Shown piece by piece: positions 34,903 through 46,200 of a stretch of DNA of 64,000 nt; the stretch's first letter is position 1, and each line of letters starts with the position of its first letter. The position numbers and the translations under genes are program-made. The stretch is taken from positions 127,867,891-127,931,890 of the forward strand of contig CM043947.1 of NCBI GenBank assembly GCA_014529385.2, given 5' to 3'. Under the pieces are notes generated by a model. It had not been told where the DNA came from, searched no databases, and saw only the letters and a list, made by a program, of their open reading frames with translations. The DNA comes from Adiantum capillus-veneris. Lineage: Eukaryota; Streptophyta; Polypodiopsida; Polypodiales; Pteridaceae.

Positions 34903-35417
34903 CTGTGTTGGACTTGAAGAATAGTTGTTGCTATCCTTTCATACACAGTGTGTTGTTCCCAGAGCAGTTGAGTGATAGACATCAAGCACATGTTTTTAAA
35001 ATGTCAATTAGGGGACCTGGTAGTGAAGTTGATTTGATTAATAGAATGAGACCTGGTGGAAACTTGCAAGAAATGTGGGTTCATTTTGATCACATACATA
35101 GACTTTCTGGTTGGCCCACAATGTCTGCACATGTATATGACTCTTATGTGCATTCTCTTTTGAATATTTCCACATGTGAGCTCAAGGTTGAGGATTGCTT
35201 TTCTCAGATTGAGTTTTGGAAAATGTTGAATTCTGTGGTTCATGAAAATGGCTTTGAAAAATAGGAGTTTCATGGATTCATAGGAAAATGCAAATTGGAT
35301 TGCAGTGTGTGCAGTTTACTTTCGTGGGGCAAAAAAAAGGTAACTAAAAAAGAGAGGAGTTGTACTTTCCATTGGGAGTAGAGCATGCTTCACCAAACAC
35401 GTAAGTGTATGCGCCGT
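34903..35417 (+). pseudogene. Transposase-like gene with SWIM finger, piece 2 of 3
   Basis: After one CTGT copy is removed, the frame of piece 1 (TGLEAV) continues directly as LDLKNSCCYPFIHSV. It runs open to a TAG near 35262, with SIRGPGSEVDLINRM and LQEMWVHFDHIHRLSG. A further block to about 35417 reads MLHQTRKCMRRP once B is removed. No catalytic residue can be assigned here with certainty. The region would lie between the N-terminal zinc cluster and the DDE-like part. The in-frame stop shows decay before or after the insertions. Confidence 0.6.
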
Positions 35418-37438
35418 TGGTGCAGCCAAAGTATGTCGACTCTAGAAGATGGCATGGACAGGTGTGTAGAGGCAAGCAGAAGCATGGCAAAGGGATGGAG
35501 CAGCCAGGAAGGTCACGGGATAGCAAGTAGCAACGGGAGTGTATGCATGATGAGGCTTATAGGGCAAGAAAGGCTCCATAATGTGCTAATTGGGGTAGCA
35601 GGTGAAGGAGATGCAAAGTGAAACCTTGGGATCCAGGAATGAAGAGCTTGAAGTGATGAAGGAGCAGGTCCAGACGGCTCATCAAACTGAGCTACGGAGC
35701 CCAAGTTATTGAAGGTTAAAGTTTTGATGGTTTGCAGATTCTTGCCAGACAGGGCAGCTCGGCACAGGTGGTCCAAGTGCAACTTGAGGCATACATGTGT
35801 AGAGCTCAATTTATTGAGCCGACCTGCCTTTTTGGACTGTGGATCGGAGCCACGGTTTGCAAGATATGGTCGGTGGAAGTTGTTTCAGGGGTCGGGTCGC
35901 ATTGGAGTGCATGCCATCTAGCATCTTCTGAGCCTCGACGAAGTTCTAGAGCAGAGTGTACACCATATGGATCTAGCAGGAAGTGACTGCATGCCGAATG
36001 GAGTCCGGAGCGAGGAAATATAGCCGTCGGAAAAATGGGAGCATTTGACCGGCTTGGATTGCAGATGTTTTTTCCATTTTTGAAAGCCTTAATTCGAGGA
36101 TGCCGAGAAGTCAAAAATGCAGGTAAAGAGAAGGTGATTGTCGCCGGGAAGATGGAGGTTCACCCGGGCTTTACATCTTGGCAACAAGAGGTGTGAGCAG
36201 AGGATGGCAGCTTAACCAAGGGAGGCCAGAAACTGGCAAGGTAGAAAGGTTTTTTTAAAGGGTAATGAGGTTTTTGGGGGCAGCTCACGGGTGAGCGCCA
36301 CGTGGCGCGCAGAAAACCCCACATGCGATGGCGGTGGCTGGATCGACGGGGTATAAGGGGCAAGGCATGAGGCTCATATAGCATGTAGCAAGGGAGTGGA
36401 GCTCTTGGGAGCTCACGGCTATGGCGCGGCCTAGTGGGCGCTGCGCAGGCGGAATTTCGGGCCTGTTTTGGCGGCAGTGGTCGGTGGTGTTGAATGTCGG
36501 TGGTGCTCGCAGCGGTGAGCCCAGTGATGATGTGGCAGACCCAAAGAGGGGGGTGTTCCCACGGCTATCAAAGCCCCAATATTTTAAAGAAGGAGGAGGG
36601 GAGCAATAGCGAGGTCGCTATTGCCCTCCCCTCTCAAGTAAGGGATGAGGCCCACAGCAGAGAGAGAGAGAGTGGAAGTCCGGGAGCAAAAAGGTGGACA
36701 AGGCCAAATGCAAAGGCACCAAAGGAGGAGATCCGGCCGGCCAAGGTGGAAGGTGCAAGTGGCCATGGTGTAACATGCAAAGTTTCCAAAAATACACTAG
36801 GCCAAGTGTTGGAAATGCATAAAATTTCTAAATAGAACTCCAAAGGGAGTGCACAACATGGAAGCACACCACTTTTTTCCTTTTTGGACTCCTATGCACA
36901 CCCCTATAAAAGGGTGATTATGTTAATTTGTAAGGGTCTTTTGGGACCATTACTTTTTGGCCAAGAGGTCTTTGGAGCAAGGAGGAGGTTTTTTGTCAGG
37001 GCTTTTGGAGCTCTTGTTTTTTATTGCAGAGGTTCATGCTGGCAGGGTGTTGGAGGTACATGCTATTGCCTATGTTAGTAGACGATTCCCTACTGTTTCA
37101 GGCGTCATTCCCCCTTCCCCCTTCTCTTCTCTGCTTGTGTGTGTGTGTCTTCCGGGTTTGTGTCGGCGTGTGTGCCCCCCCGAGTTTGGTCGTGCAAAGG
37201 GAGATAGAGAGAGGTTGTGTGAGTGTGGAAGGCTGTGAATTGAGCGGAGCGGAGTGATTGAGTCTATCTAGTGCATTGCAAGGCACGTGTGCTTATGGTT
37301 GTGTGAAAGCGATGGTTTGCTTGCGGGTAGTTTTGAGTTTTGAAGGTGAACTCTAGTGGATTGGGGCGATGTGTATACCCTGGGCTATAGTGAGGCATTG
37401 TGTTGTGTGCTGGGTGTGTTCCCCTTTCCCCCTCTCCA
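35418..37438 (+). repeat. Element B 5' LTR
   Basis: A TATA box (CTATAAAAGG) lies at about 36904-36913. The segment is nearly identical to 39686-41713. Many overlapping small ORFs on both strands are LTR sequence and are not called. Confidence 0.87.
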
Positions 37439-37443
37439 TCTTC

Positions 37444-37455
37444 TGGTGCCCCCAC
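37444..37455 (+). other. Element B primer-binding site
   Basis: TGGTGCCCCCAC starts five bases after the LTR end and equals the primer site of element A. Confidence 0.7.
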
Positions 37456-37688
37456 TGAGGAGCTGTCTGATGCTCGAATTTGCGGTTGAAAGTGGTGTTT
37501 TTTAGCCAACAAAACGGTTGGCTCACGGTCGAGATGGTTGGTGGTCGAGTTTGAAGCTGAGAGAGATGGTGGAGCTAGGTTTTGGCCCGATTTTTTAGGG
37601 CGTCGAAGATCCCGAGGATTGGTTAACAGATTTCGAGTTATGGTTGTTGTCGATGCGTATGTCGACGGATGCGCAGAGATTATAGACG

Positions 37689-39491
37689 GTGCCATTGTTG
37701 ATGCGAGGACGAGCCAAGGTGTGGTTCGATGGCCTAGAGAGAAGTGATACAGAATCATGGAAAAAGTTGCAGAGTCAGTTTCTGGAACGGTTTCGAGAGG
37801 TGATTACGGCGGAAAAGGATGGTGCAAGGCTGAAGGCGGTACGCCAGGATGTAAGTAAAGATTTCTCAATTTTCATTGAGCAGTTTGAAGCTTGTTGGAA
37901 GCAGTTAGAGATTGCTACTGGGGTCAAAAGCAATCAATCTTTGAAGTTGTCAAAGCTGTTAGAGTGCTTGCATCCGAGGATTAGGGAAAAGGACGAAGAT
38001 GGTGCTGATACCTATGAAGACATGGTCTATCCGGCAAAGATAAAGAGCAGAAAGGTGAAGCGAAATCTGGAGTTGGGAATGCTAAAACCAGCAGATTATA
38101 TGCCTGTTGTTGCGGAGGTAACAGAGTGCTCTTGGGTCGAACCTAGGATGGTTCCAGTTATGCAAAAGGCAAGGCCTGCGAAGGTAAGACCTACTATTGG
38201 TTATGTTCCTTGGAGGTTTCCAATTTGTGATGTGCATGTGCCGAGGGTGAAAGAGTTTGTCAACGAAGAGAAGCTCCATGTCGATGTGAACCAAGATGCA
38301 AAAGCGGTAGCAGATGTGGAGGTTCCAGTACGGATTCAAGAGGTAAAGCATGGTCTTGTTGAAAGTTTGCATGAAATGGTAGCAGAATGTAATCGAGACG
38401 TAGATAGCAAGGGTTCAGAAGCTGAGGAAGAAAGTTTGCAAAGCAGTGAAGTTGGTCAAGCTTTTGTGGAGAAGCAAGTGGATGCAGATGCTGATACGGA
38501 GTCGGTATATGATGCCGATGCCGATGATGATACAAGCTCGATTCTCTGGGAGACAAGCGAGGAGGATAGAGCAGATAAGTCCACATCCCATGATGAGGAG
38601 ACGGAATCTGATGAACCCAAACTGGTAAAGGTAAAGCTGCCCTCTTGTATGTTTGATGATATGGTGATAGCACATGTGCAAGAAGAGCAGGGAACAGAGC
38701 AAGCCGAAATGTTTGATGAAAGCCAAAAGGTGCGGTCTAGACCTACAGATGATGGAATGCAGGTGAAGGTGGTGTGTGGTGCCATGCTAATGGCTGTGCT
38801 GATAAAAGTAGCGGTGGAATTTGCCATGTTGGTGCAACATGTGCAGACTTTTGCCAAGGGAAATAAAGCGGCCTTGTCTATGGCTCAACTGGAGATGAAT
38901 TCGATAGAGGAAGAGTTTCTCTCTTCCATAGAGGAGCATGATGCAGCGGTAGAAGAGGTGATTGAAGCACAGGTAGTCGAAGCTGACCAAGCGGAGGTGC
39001 TAAGTGACCTTGAAGGGCCGGTTGACAAGGAAGGGATCGATGATGCTGGAATTGGTTGTGTGGTCAAAGAGGAGGTTGTGGTGCCAAAGACAGAGGTGAT
39101 TCCGATGCAACAGACATGTCCAATGGTGGAGAATGAAGAATATCAAACAGTGGCTTTGCTTCCAGTGAAGGTATGTGACCTACGGTTAATGAAAAAGATG
39201 GTAGATACAACTCTATGGAGGCTGGTTCAACAGGTACAGGGGTATATGCTCAAGGCTTCCACTTTATTTGGTTGGGAGGGAGGGTCAGACATGTGTTGTA
39301 GCTTGGTGTCAGGAACATGTTTTGTTGATGATGATATGCTTTGGGCGGCTTGGTATGGAGTAGACAGGTTGCAAAGGAGATCATGGAGTGCAAAAGGTAG
39401 GGTATGGACAGCCTACACATATGGTGGTCTAGGTGCTTGGGTAGGGCACTATTGGAGATTGTTGCAGATGGATGACAGTGGACAGAGCTAG
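37689..39491 (+). CDS. Element B gag-like protein with a long unassigned C-terminal part (600 aa)
   Basis: The first 150 residues resemble retrotransposon gag: GRAKVWFDGLERSD, LQSQFLERFREV and FSIFIEQFEACWKQLE. Gag-like reading extends upstream in the same frame to about 37602 (EDPEDWLTDFELWLLSM) but crosses TAG codons, one just before the ATG. So either the true N-terminus is lost or readthrough is used. Residues about 150-600 match nothing I recognise. They include a strongly acidic stretch (about 250-310), a hydrophobic segment near 355-385 (GAMLMAVLIKVAVEFAML), and a Trp-rich C-terminus. There is no CCHC knuckle, protease or RT. The ORF is uninterrupted for 600 codons, unusual in this decayed region. 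ATG 37689 is the first in-frame start. Confidence 0.65.
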   Translation: MPLLMRGRAKVWFDGLERSDTESWKKLQSQFLERFREVITAEKDGARLKAVRQDVSKDFSIFIEQFEACWKQLEIATGVKSNQSLKLSKLLECLHPRIREKDEDGADTYEDMVYPAKIKSRKVKRNLELGMLKPADYMPVVAEVTECSWVEPRMVPVMQKARPAKVRPTIGYVPWRFPICDVHVPRVKEFVNEEKLHVDVNQDAKAVADVEVPVRIQEVKHGLVESLHEMVAECNRDVDSKGSEAEEESLQSSEVGQAFVEKQVDADADTESVYDADADDDTSSILWETSEEDRADKSTSHDEETESDEPKLVKVKLPSCMFDDMVIAHVQEEQGTEQAEMFDESQKVRSRPTDDGMQVKVVCGAMLMAVLIKVAVEFAMLVQHVQTFAKGNKAALSMAQLEMNSIEEEFLSSIEEHDAAVEEVIEAQVVEADQAEVLSDLEGPVDKEGIDDAGIGCVVKEEVVVPKTEVIPMQQTCPMVENEEYQTVALLPVKVCDLRLMKKMVDTTLWRLVQQVQGYMLKASTLFGWEGGSDMCCSLVSGTCFVDDDMLWAAWYGVDRLQRRSWSAKGRVWTAYTYGGLGAWVGHYWRLLQMDDSGQS

Positions 39492-39685
39492 GTGTTTGAT
39501 CCAGGTGGGGGCTATGTTATGCAGGGGGTGGGGCAACCCACTTGAAGGCTTGGCAATAGGGTGCAATAAAACTATGTACATATGGTTTGAGTTTTCTCAT
39601 AGTGTGTGCCAAGTTTTGCAGTTTATAGTGAAATAAAGCTTTTATGTGGTTGAGCATAAATGCTCAACAGGGGGGTGGGCAATGA

Positions 39686-41713
39686 TGGTGCATCCAAAGT
39701 ATGTCGACTCTAGAAGATGGCATGGACAGGTGTGTAGAGGCAAGCAGAAGCATGGCAAAGGGATGGAGCAGCAAGGAAGGTCACGGGATAGCAAGTAGCA
39801 ACGGGAGTGTATGCATGATGCGGCTTATAGAGCAAGAAAGGCTCCATAATGTGCTAATTGGGGTAGCACGTGAAGGAGATGCAAAGTGGATCCAAGAATG
39901 AAGAGTTTGAAGTGATGAAGGAGCAGGTCCAGACAGCTCATCAAACCGAGCTACGGAGCCCAAGTTATTGAAGGTTAAAGTTTTGATGGTTTGCAGATTC
40001 TTGCCAGACAGGGCAGCTCGGCACAGGTGGTCCAAGTGAAACTTGAGGCATACATGTGTGGAGCTCGATCTATGGAGCCTACCTGCCTTTTCGGATTGTG
40101 GATCGGAGCCACGTTTTGCAAGATATGGTCGGTGGAAGTTGTTTCCAGGGTCAGGTGTGAGCCCACCGGGTCGCATTGGAGTGCATGCCATCCAGCATCT
40201 TCTAAACCTCGACAAAGTTCTAGAGCAGAGTGTACACCATATGGATCTAGCAAGAAGTGACTGCATGCTGAACGGAGTCCGGAGCGAGGAGATATAGCCG
40301 TCGGAAAAATGGGAGCATTTGACTGGCTTGGATTGCAGATGTTTTTTCCATTTTTGAGAGCCTTAATTCGAGGATTTCGAGAAGTCAAAAATGCAGGTAA
40401 AGAGAAGGTGATTGTCACCGCAAAGATGGAGGTTCACCCGGGCTTTACAGCTTGGCAACAGGAGGTGTGAGCACAGGATGGCAGCTTAACCAAGGGAGGC
40501 CAAAAACTGGCAAGGTAGAAAGGCTTTTTTAAAGAGTAATGAGGTTTTTGGGGGGCATCTCACAGGTGAGTGTCACGTGGCGCGCAGAAAACCCCATATG
40601 CGATGGCGGTGGCTGGATCGACGGGGTATAAGGGGCAAGGCGTGAGGCTCATATAGCGTGTAGCAAGGGAGTGGAGCTCTTGGGAGCTCACGGCTATGGT
40701 GCAGCCCAGTGGGCGCTGCGCAGGCGAAATTTCCGGCCTGTTTTGGCGGCAGTGGTTGGCGGTGTTGGATGTCGGTGGCGCCCGCGGCGGTGAGCCCAGT
40801 GATGTCGTGGCAGACCCAAAGAGAGGGGTGTTCCAGCGGCTATCAAAGCCCCAATATTTTAAAGAAGGAGGAGGAGAGCAATAGCGAGGTCGCTATTGAC
40901 CTCCCCACTCAGGTAAGGGATGAGGCCCACAGTAGAGAGAGAGAGAGTGGAAGTCTGGGAGCAAAAAGGTGGACAAGGCCAAATGCAAAGGCACCAAAGG
41001 AGGAGATTCGGCCGGCCAAGGTGGAAGGTACAAGTGGCCATGGTGTAACATGCAAAGTTTCCAAAAATACACTAGGCCAAGTGTTGGCAATGCATAAAAT
41101 TTCTAAATAGAACTCCAAAGGGAGTGCACGACATGGAAGCACATCATTTTTTTCTTGTTTGGACTCCTATGCACACCCCTATAAAAGGGTGATTATGTTA
41201 ATTTGTAAGGGTCTTTTGGGACCAGTGCTTTTTGGCCAAGAGGTCTTTGGACCAAGGAGGAGGTTTTTTGTCAGGGCTTTTGGAGCTCTTGTTTTTTATT
41301 ACCGAGGTTCATGCCGGCAAGGTGTTGGATGTACATGCTATTGACTATGCTAGTAGACAATTCCCTACTGTTTCAGGCATCATTCCCCCTTCCCCCTTCT
41401 CTTATCTGCTTGTGTGCGTGTGTCTTCCGGGTGTGTGTCGGCGTGTGTGCCCCCCCGAGTTTGGTCGTGAAAAGGGAGATAGCGAGAGGTGGTGTTAGTG
41501 TGGAAGGCTGTGAATTGAGCGGAGCGGAGTGATTGAGTCTGTCTGGTGCATTGCAAGGCACGTGTGCTTATGGTTGTGTGAAAGCGATGGTTTGCTTGCG
41601 GGTAGTGTTGAGTTTTGAAGGTGAACTCTAGTGGATTGGGGCGCTGTGTATACCGTGGGCTATAGTGAGGCATTGTGTTGTGTGCTGGGTGTGTTCCCCT
41701 TTCCCCCTCTCCA
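39686..41713 (+). repeat. Element B 3' LTR
   Basis: It repeats the 5' LTR, with TATAAAAG at 41180-41187 and the end CTCTCCA at 41713. Confidence 0.87.
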
Positions 41714-43219
41714 CCGTCCTTCATGTCAAGAGGGGCATAAATCCTTGTGTCGAAAGTGGCGAAATGCACCATCCGACGTGGATGCAGATAGCTGTAAGAA
41801 TGAAATTAGAAAATTCTGGCATGCACATCATGCAATCAAGGGTGAGATACCATCATTGGAAACTTGGCTTGCTTGGTGGGATGTGAGAGCATTGGGAATC
41901 TTGGTTTGTGAGTCAAAATGAGTCAGGTGTTTTTGTGCCCACCACCACTAATCTAGCAGAGTCTAAACATGCAAATATGCGTGCTGGAGTTGGTTTTAAA
42001 AGCCAGTTATCCATTTATGAGGTCACAAGATTTGACATGTCAATGGCTATTTTTCAAAGTGTGAAGTGTAACGCATACTTGAAAGGTATTCATGCTAGAA
42101 CAGGTCCTAGAATACAGGATATGGTAGAGAGATTAAGTAGTCAAAATTGAATAGAAAACTAGAAAATCTTGCTCATTCATCTATGGTTGAAATGGGGATT
42201 TGGTCTCCAGAGATGCAACATTCTGCAATGGGTAAACAGAGTGTGCGTGCAAAGAGACCGTTGCGGGTTGATCCAAGAGAGATCCTAGAAGAGGATAGTC
42301 ACAGGCCAAAATTTGTAACTGTTGCTGAGGGTCATAGTCACAAAAATAAACCAAAAGGTGAGAGAAAAGGAGAATGTGTGGAGAGGAGGATTCCAAAGAC
42401 AGTGTGGGCTATCAGAAGAGCCGAACCAGGAAAGAAGTTGACTTTTTTTGGGTGATTACTAGGGCAAAGTGGAAGATGTGGAGCATACATTAATGCAGAG
42501 ATTGATAATAGCAAAGATGGGGTACCTACACCTTGCTTTTGGGGTCGAAGGAAGTATCCTCGAGTTCTTGTGGGGGGGTTTATTTGGTTTTGTAACTCAT
42601 CCCCAACACACTCTTGGGAGGTTGATGAGGATCATGTTGTTGGCTTGATTGACCCTGCTCCAGGAGTGTGGCCAGTGGATGAGGGAACTTTGTTGCAACC
42701 ACAAGAGATATAAATACTTGAGAAAAATGGATTTTCACTTGAATCAGGCAAAAGCTCAATTAGATCTACTACAACAAATGCAACATCGAGCTCTTTGCAA
42801 GCTCTTAGTTCTTTTCGGCCAAAATTTAGAGATGGTAAGCTTGATAAGTGGCGAGCAAATTTGACCAAAGAGTTCCATGTTAGCATTCATAAAGGAAGAA
42901 CCTTGTCTGGGAAACTGGTTCGTGAGGCCATTGTTTTATGCAATGGGTCTCATATTTCTACATAAGTATGGAAGGCTCATGAGCATTAGGTGTCAACTAC
43001 TCAGTGACTCTGGGCGAGTTTCCTTGTTGCACCTGTGAGGGATTTCCAAAAAGAGAAAGCAAGTGCTTGACATACATGCCATGTAAGCACTTGTACTACA
43101 TGTATTTGCAAATATTGGGATTGGATTCATCATCTCACAAGTTCATTAACCAGGAATCTCTCACAAACGTTGAATTATTTCAGGCTCTTAGTGGCAGACG
43201 TAGCAATGTCACAATTTGA
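41714..43219 (+). pseudogene. Transposase-like gene with SWIM finger, piece 3 of 3 (C-terminal)
   Basis: Across the B junction the frame reads RKCMRRPSCQEGHKSLCRKW without a break. It continues with WHAHHAIKGEIPSLETWL and a WW-x-R motif. A frameshift near 41900 leads to TTTNLAESKHANMRAG, which resembles the third catalytic (Glu) motif of Mutator-like transposases. More frameshifts and stops follow between 42150 and 43000. At 43024-43091 the pattern C-T-C ... C-K-H (GFPKRESKCLTYMPCKHL) is a SWIM zinc finger, common at the C-terminus of MULE transposases. The piece ends at 43219. Family assignment to MULE is an inference from the Glu motif plus the SWIM finger. Confidence 0.65.
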
Positions 43220-46200
43220 CAGTCATGTGTGTGAGCATTAAAGTCAGCTGAGTCTTTTTTACTACACTTAGGTCTTTTTGAGATGCAAATTGCGACCAAG
43301 CAACAACTAGAAACTTTTTGGTGTATATTTTACATCTATACGGAGATGCCTCTTTCGATATTATTTAATGGATCGAAAACTATAGCAATATGAAATCAAA
43401 GAGCATACATTTTGATATGAAGTTTGGAGTATATTGCCATCAATGTTTTTACTTTTTGTTTTAACATTATGAAGGAAACAAATTTATTGTAATAGTGTTC
43501 TAGTAGCTCATAAAGTAGAATTACTATGATAGATATATAGTAGTTATTGGAGTTTTTATATATGTATGTATGTCTTTACATATGTATGTATGTAGTTTTT
43601 CAACCCATTGTCTATTATGTTCATGGATCTTGGCAGATCACATAGAAGGAATGGTACTTTTGTAGTCGTGACTGATATTTATCTTCTTGATAGTTTGCAA
43701 AGAGTGTCTCCTCAAAGAGTGAGATATGGTCTTCTACCGTGACTAGGTACCTGTTCATGGGAGCCTCGTAAACCTTCACACTATAGATTTTATCCCCAAT
43801 AGACATTTTGGTCATTGAATCTCATTCCAGTACCATGACTGTATAGACAAGATGAGTCAAAAACCATATTGGTGTCTAAGGATATTTTGCAGTTTTAGTT
43901 CTTCCGCCAAGTATCCACTACCAAGACCTGCTCACAAACTAGGATCACTCAGGAAACCTCGCTCAGAGATCGGTATTGACCCAATGAGTGGCATGAATAC
44001 CATGGTTTCTACCATTGTCGATGCTATTGTTGAGTGAGGAAGCTCTTATTGTCCATTATTAAGGACCTCGGATTGTAAATATCTTACCCAATTGCTCATT
44101 ACTAAGGACCTTGAAAACTTATATATCCTATCGACCATATCTGTAATTTTAATCAAAGATTTGTACATGACTTGTAAAGGCTGCTTTCTTGTGATCAACT
44201 TATGCTTGTGTAGGGCCTGACTTTGTTGTTGAATAGTTATAAACCAACTTGGTTTTGACGATACAGGTCACTACCAATTCAAAATGTTTAACATTTTATA
44301 TTTTCTTATAACACTAAATTGTTCTAATGGTGGTGAATTTTTGTAATGTATGTATGTGTTGGTGACATTGAAGCATTTTAGAGACGGTGCTAGCCATGTG
44401 TGAATGTGGTAGTTTAGCTCATATTTGGCATATCCTTCAATAGTATGTGAGAAGAAAGCTAGTGTGTTCATGCTCTTATGTATGCTATCTATTAAGCCGA
44501 TTTCCCTCCTCCTCTCCCCATTACGCAGGTAGAAAGGATGCCGTAAATACGCTTACCACTCCCTCTCGTTGCTTCACTCCCTTACGCGGGCTAGCAAAGA
44601 AACAAGAAGAGGATGTCGATGGGGCCTTGGGCTATGGTTATGTGAGCGTATGAGGCCCACACACACATATAACAAAGGATTGCTATGAAGGAAACAAGAG
44701 GGAGATGGGGTGTGTCACTCACCTCGTCTTGCTCGATGTAGACCACTACTCTTGAGCTTCCCACGAGCGTGGGCAATGTGCGTAGGATGCAAGCCATGAG
44801 CTTCACCTTATTCTCCAAGATCTCCACCTCTCTTCCACACTCTCTCACACACACATCAAGCAACAAGTACATAAGGAGAAGAAAAGAAAAACGTTTTGTG
44901 CATAAAACACAAGATAATGACCTTTTAAATTACAATTTTGGCTTATATATCAAGCTCAAAATGTGCCCAGGCGCCCATACTATGTACCTAGGCCATTTTC
45001 GACACAAAATGGAACTCATGGCTCACTATATTGGCCCTGAAATGTGGTGAACATGCCCAATGTACAATTGGCAATCATGTTCTCAAAACGAGAAAAGTTA
45101 TTACAATTGCCGGCAAAAATAATAGCCACACTCGGGAAAAATAAAAGGGGATAATGTGCGAGTGAAAATTATATTACACATTGGCTTATTGAATTACATG
45201 GGAGCATTTGGCAAGTGATTCCACTGCTTGGTCTTTTAATGTTGGTCAAAGGCTCGTTGGTATGTACATTGCCTCCTTTCTGCTTGTGATGTCATCCTCG
45301 GCATCACACCTTGGTGGTACAGGTTGGTTGTGATGGGGTGGGAATGATGTGGTAGATGTTTGTTCCAATTTTGTTGTAGATGTTGTATTGTGAGGATGCA
45401 AACTTGATATTTGTATCTTGCTAACCCTTATAAGTGCTTCTTTACTTTGCTTCAGCTTTTCTCTTCTTTCAATCAGCATTTGTATGCTGAAAGTAATGCT
45501 ATCCTCCTGACCTTGAAGCTTTGGGAAATTTGTTTTTTCTACTTCCACAGCTTTCATGTCCATCATGACCTGTTTGTGGGGTTGACAATGGTCTTGAATG
45601 CATATAATGCTACCTGTAATAAACCTTAGGGGAAAAAACCCAATGGTAAAAAAGTGCCCTAGGTTGCCAATTTATTGAAGGTGGTTCAAGCGGTTATGTG
45701 GTGTGTGCATGATGGGCTGGAAGAAAGGAAGAGTGCCTAGTGCATGTGCCAAAATGAAAGGCACCCCTAGGATGCATACATAGAGAAAATTTATCAATCA
45801 TATGTTGTGAGATAAATAATTGAGATTGAAAATTTTAGGAGCAAATGTAGCAATGAAAGCATTTTGGACTGCTTAAATTGCTTCCATGGCTTCTAAAATG
45901 GCTTTTGCATCGAGGTTTCTCCACTCTGATTTCATGATTTTTTGGTGCTCATTCATGCAAAGCATCCATACACATGTCCATGCTATGAACCACCATTAGT
46001 GAAGGATGATGTGGAGTCAGAATAAAAATAAAAATGTTAAAAATCAATACAAAGCTATATATACACAGAATTATTACCCAAAAGAACATATTAGAGAACT
46101 TGTGCCTTTTTGGGTTTTCACAAGCCCTCATCTTGGCTGTTTGATGGGTCGAATTTTCATGAGCCAAGTGAATTGTGATTTGTGATCGCATCTGCTCTCC

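Larger units (their letters stand above)
35418..41713 (+). mobile_element. Element B: LTR retrotransposon with a single gag-like ORF
   Basis: LTRs at 35418-37438 (2021 bp) and 39686-41713 (2028 bp) start TGGTGCA and end CTCTCCA. The target duplication is CCGT (35414-35417 and 41714-41717). The internal region is only 2.25 kb. It has a primer site identical to that of A, one long ORF, and a GGGGGGTGGGC purine tract just before the 3' LTR. No protease, RT or integrase is present, so it must be moved in trans. LTRs differ at a few percent of positions by eye. Confidence 0.87.

Noticed and set aside
35700-36835. Several 60-130 codon frames in the B LTRs, repeated at about 39990-41110
   Set aside because: They lie in LTR U3, change length between the two LTR copies and are not conserved as proteins.
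38082-39067. Minus-strand open frames opposite the element B ORF
   Set aside because: Shadow frames caused by the acidic, biased plus-strand ORF; no motif.
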